A stretch of 64,000 bases of DNA from Actinotalea solisilvae (GTDB taxonomy: Bacteria > Actinomycetota > Actinomycetes > Actinomycetales > Cellulomonadaceae): NCBI RefSeq assembly GCF_016464425.1, contig NZ_JADDKQ010000016.1:1-64000 (forward strand), read 5' to 3'. Shown one piece after another: positions 49,259 to 59,370 of the stretch (positions within the stretch are counted from its first letter, which is position 1; each line of letters opens with the position of its first letter). A program made the position numbers and the translations under genes. Below the pieces are notes generated by a model. It was not told the origin of the DNA and did not search any database. It saw only the letters and a list, made by a program, of their open reading frames with translations.

Positions 49259-52200
49259 GTGACCCACCTGCCCACGCTGCTGGTGCTGTCCCCGAGCACC
49301 GGTGGCTACTACTTCGGCTCCCTGCTCAGCGGCATCGCGCGCGAGCTCGCGGCCGCGGGCGGGCGGGCCGTCGTGGTGCAGACGCTCGAGCCGGGCATGC
49401 GCAGCGACGAGATCGGCGAGGCGCCCGAGTTCACCACCCGCGTCGCGTGGGACGAGGTCGACGGCGCCGTCTCGATCACGTCGGCGGCGCGCAGCGACTA
49501 CCTCACGGCGCTCCAGGGCACCGGCCGGCCCGTGGTCATGGCGAGCAACGTCCACGACGACCTCGTCGCGCCCGCGGCGCTCCCCGACAACCGCGGGGGC
49601 ACGGCGGCCGCCGTCGAGCACCTCGTCGCGCACGGGCACACGCGCATCGGGTTCGTCGGCAACCTGGCGCAGCGCGACATCCGCGACCGGTACGACGCCT
49701 ACCTCGCGACCCTCGAGGCGCACGGCCTGCGCGCCGTCACCGCCGACCTCTTCGACGCGCCGGACAACGGCGAGTCGGGCGGCCACGCCGCCGCCGGCGA
49801 GCTCCTGCGCGCGGAGTCCCGACCGACCGCGCTCATGGTCGCGACGGACCGCAACGCCACGGGCGTGCTCGACGTGCTGCGCAGCGCGGGCGTCGACGTG
49901 CCCGGCGACATCGCCGTCGTGGGCTTCGACAACATCGAGAACGCGAGCTTCACGAGCCCGGCGCTGACCACCGTGGACCAACCGTTCGACGAGGTCGGCG
50001 CGCTCGCCGCGCGGCTCGTGCTCGCGCGCGTCGCGGGCAAGGACGTCCCCGCGACGCCGCACGCCGCGCCCGCGACGCTCGTCGTCCGGTCGTCGTGCGG
50101 GTGCGGCACGGCGGGCGACGCGCCCGTGGCGGCCCGGCGCCGGTCCACCGTCCGTGCCATCGCGGAGAACCGCGTGCACCGCGCCCTCGCCCGGGGCGGG
50201 GCGCACGACGCCGACCTCGCGGTGACGGTCGAGGAGATCGTCACCCTCGTCGACGACCTCGTCGCGGCCGGGACCGCCGCGAGCCCGGCCGACGTCGAGC
50301 AGCTCGCGACGCGCCTGCGCCGCCAGGCGCCGCGCGCCGACGTCCTGCGGACCGTGACCCGAGCGCTCGACGAGCACGTCCGCGCGACGTCGTCGGCGGA
50401 GCGGTCGGCCCTGCTCCTCGCGGGCCTGCGCGACGTGCAGGCCGCGGCCTTCCTGCGCCAGTCGGCCGCCGTCGAGCTCATGCTCGACGAGCAGTTCGGG
50501 GTCGACGTCGGCCTCCTGGACACGGTCGCCGGCGACCCCCGGTCGCTGCGCTGGCTCGCGGGCACGCACGTGCGCAGCGCGCTCCTCGCGACCCGCACGC
50601 CCGACGGCGGCCTCACCGTCGCGGGCGTGTACGACCCGGACGAGCGGCTCGCCGCGCGGGTCGGCGACGCCACGCGCGTCGAGGAGTTCCCGCCCCGCGA
50701 CCTCGTCCTCAGCGCGCTGCCCGAGGCGCGCCAGCTCTGCTTCGTCCTGCCCGTGCGCACGCGCGAGCGCGACTGGGGCCTGCTCGCGCTCGTCGCCGAG
50801 ATCGAGATGACGTCGGCGCGCGAGACCTACCACCACTGGGCCTCCCTGCTCGCGGCCGCGCTCGAGCAGCAGGCGCTCCAGGCCGCGGTCCACGCGAGCG
50901 AGGAGCGCTACGCGCTCGTCGCCGAGGCGGCGCACGACGGCCTGTGGGACGTCGACCTGCGCACGGGCCGCGAGTACCTGTCCGACCGGTGCCGCGACCT
51001 GCTGTGCCTCGCCGAGGACGACCGCCCGGACCTGCGGACCTGGAGGACCCTCGTGCACGACGACGACCTCGAGCGGGTCGTCGCGGCGATGGTCGAGGCG
51101 CGCCGGACGACCGGGGTCGCGGTCGAGGTCGAGTTCCGCGTGCGCGCGTGCTCGGAGGGCACCCGCTGGCTGCTCAGCCGGTGCCTCGCGGTCGCGGGCC
51201 CGGACGGCGAGGCCGTGCGCCTGGTCGGCTCGCTCTCCGACATCAGCCAGCGCCGGGCGCTCGAGGAGCGCTTGCGCCACGGCGCGCTCTACGACGAGGT
51301 CACGGGCCTGCCCAACCGCCGGCTCTTCCTCGACCGGCTGACGCACGCGGTCCAGCAGCGCGAGCGCCGCCGCGAGGCGCGGTTCGCCGTGGTGTTCCTC
51401 GACCTCGACGGCTTCAAGCTCGTCAACGACTCGCTCGGCCACCTCGTCGGCGACGAGCTGCTCGTCGTCGTCGCCGACCGGCTGCGCGGCGTGCTGCGCT
51501 CGGTCGACATCGCCGCGCGCTTCGGCGGCGACGAGTTCGCCGTGCTGCTCTCCGACCCCGTCCCGGACGAGGTGCTCGTCATCGCGCGCCGCATCCAGGA
51601 GCGCATCGCCCAGCCGGTGGTGCTCGCGGGGCACGAGGTGAGCGTCACGGCGAGCGTCGGCATCGCGACGTCCGAGACGGGCTACGCCGACCCCGAGGAC
51701 GTCCTGCGCGACGCCGACATCGCGATGTACGACGCCAAGGCGGCCGAGCGCGGCAGCGCGTCGGTCTTCGACCCCGAGATGCACGCGCGCGCGTCGGGCC
51801 GGCTGCGGGCGCGCGCCGAGCTGCGCAGCGCGCTCGCGGACGGGCAGTTCGTCGTGCACTACCAGCCGATCGTCGCGCTCGACGGCGCCGGCCTGGCGCA
51901 CTTCGAGGCGCTCGTGCGCTGGCAGCACCCCACGCGGGGCCTGCTGCTGCCCGGCGCGTTCCTGCCCGCGATGGAGGACAACGCGTCGGTGGTCGCGCTC
52001 GGGCAGTGGGTGCTCGACGAGGTCTGCCGGCAGGTCGCGGCGTGGGAGGACGAGCACCGGACGCCCGCGACCGTCTCGGTGAACCTGTCGCACCAGGAGT
52101 TCTGGTCGCGGGGGCTCGTGCACTCCGTCCGGTCGGCGCTCGCGCGGCACGGTGTCGCGCCCGAGCGCCTGGTCCTGGAGATCACGGAGTCCGTGATCAT

Positions 52201-52585
52201 GGACGACCCGGACGTCGCCCGCGGCCTCATGACCGAGCTGCACGCGCTCGGCGTCCGGCTGCACATCGACGACTTCGGCACGGGCCAGTCCTCGCTCCAC
52301 GCGCTGCGCAGCTTCCCGGTCGACGCGCTGAAGATCGACGGGTCCTTCATCCGCGAGCTCGGCGACGTGCGCCAGACGACCGAGCTGGTCAGGATCATCG
52401 TGGAGATCGGCGCGGTGCTCGGCATGGACGTCGTCGCCGAGTGCGTCGAGACGTCGGACCAGGCGCAGCGGCTGCGCGAGATGGGCTGCGCCAACGCGCA
52501 GGGCTGGCTCTACGCCAAGGCGCTGCCGGGCGACGAGGCGGGCGCCCTGCTCGGCCGGGCCCTCGTCGGGGCGCTCACGCCCTGA
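49259..52585 (+). CDS. LacI-type sensor/PAS/GGDEF/EAL protein A
   Basis: A 1108-residue signalling protein. Residues 5-275 resemble the ligand-binding half of LacI regulators (LSPSTGGYYFGSLLSGIARE, GHTRIGFVGN, IAVVGFDNIE, TTVDQPFDEVG) without any DNA-binding head. CGCG lies at about 280-283. A helical/GAF-like region runs to 540, then PAS (545-665), GGDEF (677-840) and EAL (863-1105). GGDEF is intact (RFGGDEF) with inhibitory RxxD (RSVD) 5 residues before. EAL motif FEALVRW, NLSHQEF, ITES, IDDFGTGQSS and LKIDGSF are all kept. Both synthesis and breakdown of c-di-GMP look possible. No membrane helix. Confidence 0.93.
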   Translation: MTHLPTLLVLSPSTGGYYFGSLLSGIARELAAAGGRAVVVQTLEPGMRSDEIGEAPEFTTRVAWDEVDGAVSITSAARSDYLTALQGTGRPVVMASNVHDDLVAPAALPDNRGGTAAAVEHLVAHGHTRIGFVGNLAQRDIRDRYDAYLATLEAHGLRAVTADLFDAPDNGESGGHAAAGELLRAESRPTALMVATDRNATGVLDVLRSAGVDVPGDIAVVGFDNIENASFTSPALTTVDQPFDEVGALAARLVLARVAGKDVPATPHAAPATLVVRSSCGCGTAGDAPVAARRRSTVRAIAENRVHRALARGGAHDADLAVTVEEIVTLVDDLVAAGTAASPADVEQLATRLRRQAPRADVLRTVTRALDEHVRATSSAERSALLLAGLRDVQAAAFLRQSAAVELMLDEQFGVDVGLLDTVAGDPRSLRWLAGTHVRSALLATRTPDGGLTVAGVYDPDERLAARVGDATRVEEFPPRDLVLSALPEARQLCFVLPVRTRERDWGLLALVAEIEMTSARETYHHWASLLAAALEQQALQAAVHASEERYALVAEAAHDGLWDVDLRTGREYLSDRCRDLLCLAEDDRPDLRTWRTLVHDDDLERVVAAMVEARRTTGVAVEVEFRVRACSEGTRWLLSRCLAVAGPDGEAVRLVGSLSDISQRRALEERLRHGALYDEVTGLPNRRLFLDRLTHAVQQRERRREARFAVVFLDLDGFKLVNDSLGHLVGDELLVVVADRLRGVLRSVDIAARFGGDEFAVLLSDPVPDEVLVIARRIQERIAQPVVLAGHEVSVTASVGIATSETGYADPEDVLRDADIAMYDAKAAERGSASVFDPEMHARASGRLRARAELRSALADGQFVVHYQPIVALDGAGLAHFEALVRWQHPTRGLLLPGAFLPAMEDNASVVALGQWVLDEVCRQVAAWEDEHRTPATVSVNLSHQEFWSRGLVHSVRSALARHGVAPERLVLEITESVIMDDPDVARGLMTELHALGVRLHIDDFGTGQSSLHALRSFPVDALKIDGSFIRELGDVRQTTELVRIIVEIGAVLGMDVVAECVETSDQAQRLREMGCANAQGWLYAKALPGDEAGALLGRALVGALTP

Positions 52586-52641
52586 CCCGACCGCGGCTGC
52601 CGCGCGCCTCGCCCCGCCGGACGGGCGCCTACGCTCGCGGG

Positions 52642-53616
52642 ATGAAGATCGTCGTCCCGGGCGGGACCGGCCAGGTCGGAGGCCTGCTGCGGCGCGCGCT
52701 CGTCGCCGACGGCCACGAGGTCACGGTGCTGAGCCGCCGGCCCGAGCGCCTCGAGGACGGCGTGCGCCACGCGGTCTGGGACGGCCGGACGCTCGGCGCG
52801 TGGGCCGACGAGGTCGACGGGGCGGACGCCGTGGTCAACCTCGCCGGGCGCTCGGTGAGCTGCCGCTACACCGACGCGAACCTGCGCCAGATGATGTCGT
52901 CGCGCGTCGACTCGACGCGCGTCGTCGGGCAGGCGATCGAGCGCGCGGACGCGCCCCCGCGGGTCTGGCTCCAGATGAGCACCGCCACGATCTACGCGGA
53001 CGCGCGCAGCCGCGGGGACGGCCTGCCGCACGACGAGGCGACCGGCGTGCTCGGCGGCGACGAGCCGGACGTGCCGCTGTACTGGGAGTACAGCGTGCGG
53101 ATCGCGCGGCGCTGGGAGGAGGCGCAGGCGGAGGCCGACGTCCCGGGGACGCGCCGGGTCGCGCTCCGCACGGCCATGGTCATGACGCCGGACCGCGGCG
53201 GCGTCTTCGACTACCTCTCGTGGATGGCGCGCCTCGGCCTCGGCGGTCCGGTCGACGGCGGGCGCCAGCACGTGTCCTGGATCCACGGCGAGGACTTCGC
53301 GCGCGCCGTCGCGCTGCTGCTCGAGCGCGAGGACCTCGACGGCCCGGTGATCCTCGCGGCGCCCGAGCCGGTCGAGCAGCGCGAGCTCATGCGCTCGCTC
53401 CGCACGGCGTGGGGCGGCCGCCCCGGCCTGCCGGCCACCCGCCTCATGGCGGAGGTGGGTGCCCTCGTGCTGCGCACCGACACCGAGCTGCTGCTCAAGA
53501 GCAGGCGCGTCGTGCCACGGCGCCTCCTCGACGCCGGGTTCGCGTTCCGCCACCCCACGTGGCACGACGCGGCCGCCGACCTCGCCGCGCAGCGGCGCCG
53601 CGTCGCGCGCGTCTGA
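52642..53616 (+). CDS. TIGR01777-family NAD-dependent epimerase
   Basis: A 324-residue extended SDR of the SDR39U1/YfcH type. Rossmann motif PGGTGQVGG; VVNLAGRSVSCRYT; MSTATIYAD with Ser; YWEYSVRIARRWE with Tyr and Lys-position Arg. VSWIHGEDFARAV is the family signature in the middle, and DAGFAFRHPTW ends it. Function is unknown in the family; YfcH-like proteins are linked to cell division in some species. ATG is 6 nt after TACGCT (leaderless). It sits between the two large paralogues but has no clear link to c-di-GMP. Confidence 0.92.
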   Translation: MKIVVPGGTGQVGGLLRRALVADGHEVTVLSRRPERLEDGVRHAVWDGRTLGAWADEVDGADAVVNLAGRSVSCRYTDANLRQMMSSRVDSTRVVGQAIERADAPPRVWLQMSTATIYADARSRGDGLPHDEATGVLGGDEPDVPLYWEYSVRIARRWEEAQAEADVPGTRRVALRTAMVMTPDRGGVFDYLSWMARLGLGGPVDGGRQHVSWIHGEDFARAVALLLEREDLDGPVILAAPEPVEQRELMRSLRTAWGGRPGLPATRLMAEVGALVLRTDTELLLKSRRVVPRRLLDAGFAFRHPTWHDAAADLAAQRRRVARV

Positions 53617-53728
53617 CGAAGGTCTTCCGCGCCCGCCCTCGCGCTCCGGGCGAGACGTGCCGATAGGAGTCCAGGGCCGCGCACCACCGTGCGCGCCGAA
53701 CCGCGACCGGGAGCGTCCAGAGGACCAC

Positions 53729-56700
53729 ATGTTCCACATCGGTGTGCTGTCCCCCGTCACGGGCGGGTTCTACTTCGGCGAGGTGCTCGCCGGCGTGGTC
53801 CGCGAGGTCGCCGCGGCGGGTGGCCGGGTCGCCCTCGTCCAGACCCTTGACGCCGGCCACTCGGGCGACGAGCTCGTGCCCGCCCCGGACGTCGCCGCCC
53901 CCGTGGGCTGGGAGCACCTCGACGGTCTCGTCACCGTCGCGCAGGCCACCGACGCCGGCTACCTCCAGCGCGTGCGCGCGACCGGCACGCCCGTCGTCGT
54001 CGTGAGCAACGACCTCGACGTCGACGCCGCGCACGTCGTCGCCGACAACGTCACGGGCGTGCGGACCGCGGTGACGCACCTCGTCGAGCACGGCCACCGG
54101 CACGTGGCGTTCGTCGGCAACCTCGCGCAGACGGACATGCTCGAGCGCTTCGAGGCCTACCGGGCCGGGCTCGCCGCGCACGGGCTGCCCGCGGGCGACG
54201 ACCTCTTCCTGCCCGCCGCCGACCACGTCGAGACGGGCGGCCTCGCCGCCGCCGAGGCGCTCGCCGCACGCGTCGGCGGCCCGGACGGCGTGACCGCGGT
54301 CGTCGTGTCGACCGACCGCACGGCGCTCGGCCTCATCGAGGGCCTCCAGGCCCGCGGCCTCCGCGTGCCCGAGGACGTCGCCGTCGTGGGCTTCGACGAC
54401 GTCGAGGCCGGCTGGCACTCCTCCCCCGCGCTCGCGACCGTCAACCAGCAGATCGCCGAGCTCGGGGCGCGCGCCGCGCGGCTGCTCCTGGCCGAGCTCG
54501 CGGGCGAGCCCGTCGAGCACGTGCACCACCGCGTGCCGTCGACGTTCCTCGCGCGCCGCTCGTGCGGCTGCGGCGCCAACGTCGTCGGTGGCTCGGACCG
54601 CGGCACGCTCGCGGGCGCCACGGTCGCGGACGCGATCGCCGACCTGCTCGGCCGGCGCACGGGTGGCGGGAGCGGGTGCCTCGACGAGCTCGACGCGCTC
54701 GTCGTCGGGCTCGTGCGGTCGCTCTTCCCGACCGCCCCCTCGCCCGAGACGATCGAGGCCTTCACCGAGAGCGTCGTCGGCCGGCTCGACGCGATCACCC
54801 GCGGCCTCGCGCCCGACGACGCCGGGGGCCGCGACCTCGTGAGCCGCGCGGTCGTGCGGGTGAGCGTCGCGCTCCTGCGCCTGCAGGCCGTCTCGGGCCA
54901 GGAGAAGTCGTCCAAGCTCGCCCACTCGCTCGCCGAGCAGTACGACGTCGGCATGGGGCTCCTCGGCCACATCGGCGCGGACCCGAGCGACCTCGCGTGG
55001 CTGCGCCAGGTCTCCGTGCGCCTGGGGTACCTCGCGCTGTGGGACGGACCGCCGTCCGCAGGCCGGCTGCGGACGGCGGGCGTCTACGACCCGCACGGGC
55101 TCCTGCCCGCCGCGCTGCCCGCGCACCTGCCGGTCGAGCAGCTCCCGCCGCGCGAGGTCATGGCGCAGGCCGACGCCCACGCGGACGAAGTGACCTTCGT
55201 CGTCCCGGTCCGCGGCACGAGCGGCGACCACGGCTTCCTGTGCGTCGTCGGCGAGGTGGACACCACGGCGGGCACGGGACGCGCGACCTACAACCACTGG
55301 GCGGCGCTGCTCGGCGTGGCGCTCCAGCAGGAGGCGCTCGTCGAGACCGTGCGCCGCAGCGAGGAGCGGTACTCGCTCGCGGCCGCCGCGACGCACGACG
55401 GCCTGTGGGACTGGGACGTCGCGGGCGGCGAGTGCTTCTACTCCGAGCGCTGCCAGGACATGCTCGGCACCACCCAGGGTCGCGCGACGGACCTGCGCCC
55501 GCGCCGCGAGCGCCGCGGCGACGCGCCCGAGCTGCTCCCGTGGCTCGGCGCCGTGCACCACGACGACCTCGCGGCCGTGCGCAGCGAGCTGCGGCGCGCC
55601 GCCGTCGACGGGCAGGCGATCGAGGTCGAGCACCGGGTCGTCCTGCGCGACGGGACGCACCGCTGGCTGCTGTGCCGGGCCGTGCCCGAGGGCGAGCCCG
55701 GCACGCCCGCGCGCCGCGTCGTCGGCTCGCTCGCCGACATCCACCCGCGCAAGGAGCTCGAGGACCAGCTGCGCCAGGCGGCGATGTTCGACACGGTCAC
55801 CGGCCTGCCCAACCGCCGCCTGTTCCTCGACCGGCTCTCGTGGGCCGTCGAGCAGTCGCAGCGGGGACGGGGCGCGCGCTTCGCCGTCGTGTTCCTCGAC
55901 CTGGACGGCTTCAAGCTCGTCAACGACTCCCTCGGCCACCTCGTCGGGGACGAGCTCCTCGCGACCATCGGTCAGCGCCTGCGCGACGACCTGCGCTCGG
56001 TCGACACCGCCGCGCGGTTCGGCGGCGACGAGTTCGCGGTCCTCCTCTACGACCTCAGGCACGAGGCGGTGCTCTCGATCGTCGAGCGCATCCAGGGGCG
56101 CATCGCGGCGCCCGTCGTGCTCGCCGGGCACGAGGTCGCGGTCACCGCGAGCGTCGGCATCGCGACGTCGGACACGGGCTACCACGACGCCGAGGACGTG
56201 CTGCGCGACGCCGACATCGCGATGTACCACGCCAAGGAGGCCGAACGCGGCACCGCGAGCGTCTTCGACCCCGAGATGCACTCGCGCGCGACGGGCCGGC
56301 TGCTCGCCCAGACCGAGCTGCGCACGGCCCTGCTCGAGCACCAGTTCGTCGTGCACTACCAGCCGGTGGTCGCGCTCGACGGGTCCTCGCTCACGCAGTT
56401 CGAGGCGCTGGTCCGCTGGGAGCACCCGACGCGCGGCATCATGCTGCCCGGCGACTTCCTGCCCGTCATGGCCGAGAGCGGCACGATCGTCACGCTCGGC
56501 CAGTGGATCGTCGACGAGGTCGCGGCGCAGGTCGCGGCGTGGCGGCGCACCTACGACGGCCCGGTCTCCGTCTCGGTCAACCTGTCCCACCGGGAGTTCT
56601 GGTCCGAGCAGCTGCTCGCGACCGTGACGCAGGCGCTCACGCGGCACCGCGTCCCGCCGTCGTGCCTCGTGCTCGAGATCACCGAGTCGGTCATCATGTC

Positions 56701-57088
56701 CGACCCCGAGGCGGCCCGGCAGATCATGGCCGACCTCCACGCGGCCGGCGTCCGGCTGCACATCGACGACTTCGGGACCGGGCACTCCTCGCTCAACGCG
56801 CTGCGCGCGTTCCCGGTGGACGCGCTGAAGATCGACCAGTCGTTCGTCGCGCAGCTCGCGACCGACCACCAGACGAGCGAGCTCGTGCGGATCATCGTCG
56901 CGATGGGACGGACGCTCGGCATGGAGGTCGTCGCCGAGGGGGTCGAGACGCCCGAGCAGGAGGAGCGCCTGCGCACCATGGGCTGCGTCCAGGCGCAGGG
57001 CTGGCTCTACGCACGCGCGCTGCCGGGCGACGAGGCGGGCGCGATGCTCGGGAGCCGGGTCCACGGCCAGGCCGTCGGGGTCGGCTGA
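53729..57088 (+). CDS. LacI-type sensor/PAS/GGDEF/EAL protein B
   Basis: A 1119-residue paralogue of protein A with the same layout. LacI-type sensor at 1-275 (LSPVTGGFYFGEVLAGVVRE, GHRHVAFVGN, VAVVGFDDVE). SCGCG at about 277. A helical/GAF-like segment follows (NHWAALLGVALQQEAL ends it), then PAS at 544-680, GGDEF at 686-850 and EAL at 872-1115. Catalytic residues are intact: RFGGDEF with RSVD inhibitory site, FEALVRW, NLSHREF, ITESVIM, IDDFGTGHSS. ATG with AGAGGA upstream. The two genes probably arose by duplication and now bind different ligands. Confidence 0.93.
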   Translation: MFHIGVLSPVTGGFYFGEVLAGVVREVAAAGGRVALVQTLDAGHSGDELVPAPDVAAPVGWEHLDGLVTVAQATDAGYLQRVRATGTPVVVVSNDLDVDAAHVVADNVTGVRTAVTHLVEHGHRHVAFVGNLAQTDMLERFEAYRAGLAAHGLPAGDDLFLPAADHVETGGLAAAEALAARVGGPDGVTAVVVSTDRTALGLIEGLQARGLRVPEDVAVVGFDDVEAGWHSSPALATVNQQIAELGARAARLLLAELAGEPVEHVHHRVPSTFLARRSCGCGANVVGGSDRGTLAGATVADAIADLLGRRTGGGSGCLDELDALVVGLVRSLFPTAPSPETIEAFTESVVGRLDAITRGLAPDDAGGRDLVSRAVVRVSVALLRLQAVSGQEKSSKLAHSLAEQYDVGMGLLGHIGADPSDLAWLRQVSVRLGYLALWDGPPSAGRLRTAGVYDPHGLLPAALPAHLPVEQLPPREVMAQADAHADEVTFVVPVRGTSGDHGFLCVVGEVDTTAGTGRATYNHWAALLGVALQQEALVETVRRSEERYSLAAAATHDGLWDWDVAGGECFYSERCQDMLGTTQGRATDLRPRRERRGDAPELLPWLGAVHHDDLAAVRSELRRAAVDGQAIEVEHRVVLRDGTHRWLLCRAVPEGEPGTPARRVVGSLADIHPRKELEDQLRQAAMFDTVTGLPNRRLFLDRLSWAVEQSQRGRGARFAVVFLDLDGFKLVNDSLGHLVGDELLATIGQRLRDDLRSVDTAARFGGDEFAVLLYDLRHEAVLSIVERIQGRIAAPVVLAGHEVAVTASVGIATSDTGYHDAEDVLRDADIAMYHAKEAERGTASVFDPEMHSRATGRLLAQTELRTALLEHQFVVHYQPVVALDGSSLTQFEALVRWEHPTRGIMLPGDFLPVMAESGTIVTLGQWIVDEVAAQVAAWRRTYDGPVSVSVNLSHREFWSEQLLATVTQALTRHRVPPSCLVLEITESVIMSDPEAARQIMADLHAAGVRLHIDDFGTGHSSLNALRAFPVDALKIDQSFVAQLATDHQTSELVRIIVAMGRTLGMEVVAEGVETPEQEERLRTMGCVQAQGWLYARALPGDEAGAMLGSRVHGQAVGVG

Positions 57089-57190
57089 CGCCGCCCCTCC
57101 CGCACCGAAACGGACATACCGGGGCCTTCCGACCTGCGGAAATGCGACACCGCGGCGCATCAGGGTGAATCTGCCCGGTGCCCCCCGAAC

Positions 57191-57225
57191 GGACCTAGGT
57201 CCCTGGTCCGGGGGCGGCCTAGCGT
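57191..57225 (+). promoter_or_regulatory. DosR-like palindrome and -10 box of membrane GGDEF/EAL gene
   Basis: GGACCTAGGTCC at 57191-57202 is a perfect palindrome and shares GGACCTAGGTC with the site at 25379. A TAGCGT -10 box lies at 57220-57225. Leader of about 80 nt to the ATG at 57315. Confidence 0.45.
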
Positions 57226-57314
57226 CGGGCCACCCCCTTCCCCCGAGGGGACCGCAGACGGCGGCCGCCGGCTTCCCCCGAGCCGGCGGCACGCCCCGAC
57301 GTCCTCGGTGACCC

Positions 57315-59321
57315 ATGACCAGACGACTCGCGCACCGGCCGGCAGGGCCGACCCGGCTGTCGCTCACGCGCCGGTTCGGCCTCACGAGCCTGCTCGGCAT
57401 GGCGCTGGTCGGGGCCGCGCTCGTCGCGACGACGTCGCACGTCCTGCACCAGCAGGCGGTCCGGGAGGGCGTGGCCACCGCCGAGGCCGTCACGCGCCTC
57501 GCCACCTCCGAGCTCCCGGGCGGCGCGCTCGCGGGCGGCGTCCTCACCGCGGGCCAGACGGCCACGCTCGACGCGCGCCTCGTGGGGCTCGACGAGCGTC
57601 TCGTCGGGCTGCGCCTGTGGACCCCCGACGGCTCGGTGGTCTACGACTCGGCGGTGGTCGAGGGCGCACCCGCGGCCTTCCCGGACGTCGAGCGGCTCGA
57701 CGCCGCCACGCTGCGGGGCGAGGCGGCGCCGCGGGTGCGGACCCACGTCGACGGCCTGCCGGGCGGGACCGGCACCCTGGGCGCCCGTCTGGAGGTGCTC
57801 GACGTCTACGTCCCGGTCGTGGTCGCCGGCCGCGTCGTCGGGGCTGCCGAGGTGATGCTCGACCAGGCGACGACGGCGGCCGACCGGGACCGCGCCACGA
57901 CGACCCTCACGGCCGTCGCCGCGCTCGGCCTGCTCCTGCTCTGGCTCGTGCTCTTCCGCTCGGTGCACAGCGCGTCCGAGCGGCTCCAGCGCAGCGCCAT
58001 GGACAACGCCCGCCTCGCGCTGCTGGACGCGCTCACCGGCCTGCCCAACCGGCGCATGCTCCTCGACCGCCTCGACCGCGCCGTCGCCGGTGCGGCCCGC
58101 TCGCCCCACGGCGGCACGGGCATCGGGATCCTGCTGCTCGACGTCGACCGCTTCAAGGACATCAACGACTCGCTCGGCCACGACCGCGGCGACGAGCTGC
58201 TGGTCCAGGTCGCCACGCGCCTCATGGAGGCCTTCCGCGGCCGCGACCTCGTCGCACGGCTCGGCGGCGACGAGTTCGCGGTGCTGCTCCCCGGCGTCAC
58301 CTCGGTCGCCGATGCCGAGGCGCTGGCGCACCGCGCCCGCGCGGTGTTCACCGACCCGTTCGTGCTGGGCGGCATGAGCGTGCACGTCGCCACGTCGATC
58401 GGCGTCGCCGTCCTGCCGGACCACGCCGACGACGCGGGGAGCCTCATGCGACGCGCGGACGTCGCGATGTACACCGCCAAGCAGCACCGGCTCGGCGTCG
58501 CGGTCTACGACGCGGCCGACGACGACTCGAGCCCCGCCCGCCTCGTGCTCCAGGCCGAGCTGCACCGCGCGCTCACGCGCACGGACGAGCTGACCATGCA
58601 CTACCAGCCGAAGATCGACCTCGAGCACGGCCGGACCGTGGGGCTCGAGGCGCTCATGCGCTGGCGCCACCCCACGCGCGGCGAGGTGGAGCCGTCGGTG
58701 TTCATCCCGCTCGCGGAGCAGTCCGGCCTCATCGACGAGCTCACGTGGTTCGCGCTGCGCACGGTCGTCGCGCAGATCGCGCGGTGGTCGCCCGAGCAGC
58801 GTCTGCCCGTGGCCGTGAACCTCTCCGCGCACACCGTCGCGCAGGCCGACGTGGTCGACACGATCACGCGCCTGCTCGACGAGCACGGCGTCGAGACGCG
58901 CTGGCTCGAGGCCGAGATCACCGAGACCGCCGTGGTCGCCGACCCGGCGCGGGTCGTGCCCGTGCTGCGGCGGCTGTCCGCGGCGGGCGTGCGCGTCGCC
59001 ATCGACGACTTCGGCATCGGCAGCACGTCGTTCGCGCAGCTGCGCGACCTCCCGGTCGACGTCCTCAAGATCGACCGGCTCTTCATCGAGGACCTGCGCG
59101 ACGAGTCCACCGCGGCGCGCAGCCGGACCGTCATCAAGGCGATGGTCGACCTCGCCCACTCCTTCGGCATGCAGGTGGTCGCGGAGGGCGTCGAGGACCC
59201 CGAGACCGCCGCGTGCCTCCGCTCGCTCGACGTCGACCAGGCCCAGGGCTTCTGGTTCTCGCCGGCCGTCCCCCCGGGCGACCTCGCAGGGCGGCGCGTG
59301 CGCGTGCCCGCCCTGCCCTGA
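57315..59321 (+). CDS. Membrane-anchored GGDEF/EAL c-di-GMP enzyme C
   Basis: A 668-residue protein. A first membrane helix is at about 20-42 (FGLTSLLGMALVGAALVATT), an outside sensor domain at 43-190, and a second helix at about 196-214 (LTAVAALGLLLLWLVLF). GGDEF runs from about 235 to 395 with ARLGGDEFAVLL and RxxD (RGRD); EAL from about 425 to 660 with GLEALMRWRHPTRG, NLSAHTV, EITETAVV, IDDFGIGSTS and LKIDRLFI. Both sites look active. The EAL box is intact. It begins the block that continues with the TasA-like/SipW genes. Confidence 0.93.
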   Translation: MTRRLAHRPAGPTRLSLTRRFGLTSLLGMALVGAALVATTSHVLHQQAVREGVATAEAVTRLATSELPGGALAGGVLTAGQTATLDARLVGLDERLVGLRLWTPDGSVVYDSAVVEGAPAAFPDVERLDAATLRGEAAPRVRTHVDGLPGGTGTLGARLEVLDVYVPVVVAGRVVGAAEVMLDQATTAADRDRATTTLTAVAALGLLLLWLVLFRSVHSASERLQRSAMDNARLALLDALTGLPNRRMLLDRLDRAVAGAARSPHGGTGIGILLLDVDRFKDINDSLGHDRGDELLVQVATRLMEAFRGRDLVARLGGDEFAVLLPGVTSVADAEALAHRARAVFTDPFVLGGMSVHVATSIGVAVLPDHADDAGSLMRRADVAMYTAKQHRLGVAVYDAADDDSSPARLVLQAELHRALTRTDELTMHYQPKIDLEHGRTVGLEALMRWRHPTRGEVEPSVFIPLAEQSGLIDELTWFALRTVVAQIARWSPEQRLPVAVNLSAHTVAQADVVDTITRLLDEHGVETRWLEAEITETAVVADPARVVPVLRRLSAAGVRVAIDDFGIGSTSFAQLRDLPVDVLKIDRLFIEDLRDESTAARSRTVIKAMVDLAHSFGMQVVAEGVEDPETAACLRSLDVDQAQGFWFSPAVPPGDLAGRRVRVPALP

Positions 59322-59370
59322 CCCACCCGCACCCCATCCGCAGCGAGTCCCTCACCCCCGGAGGACCACC

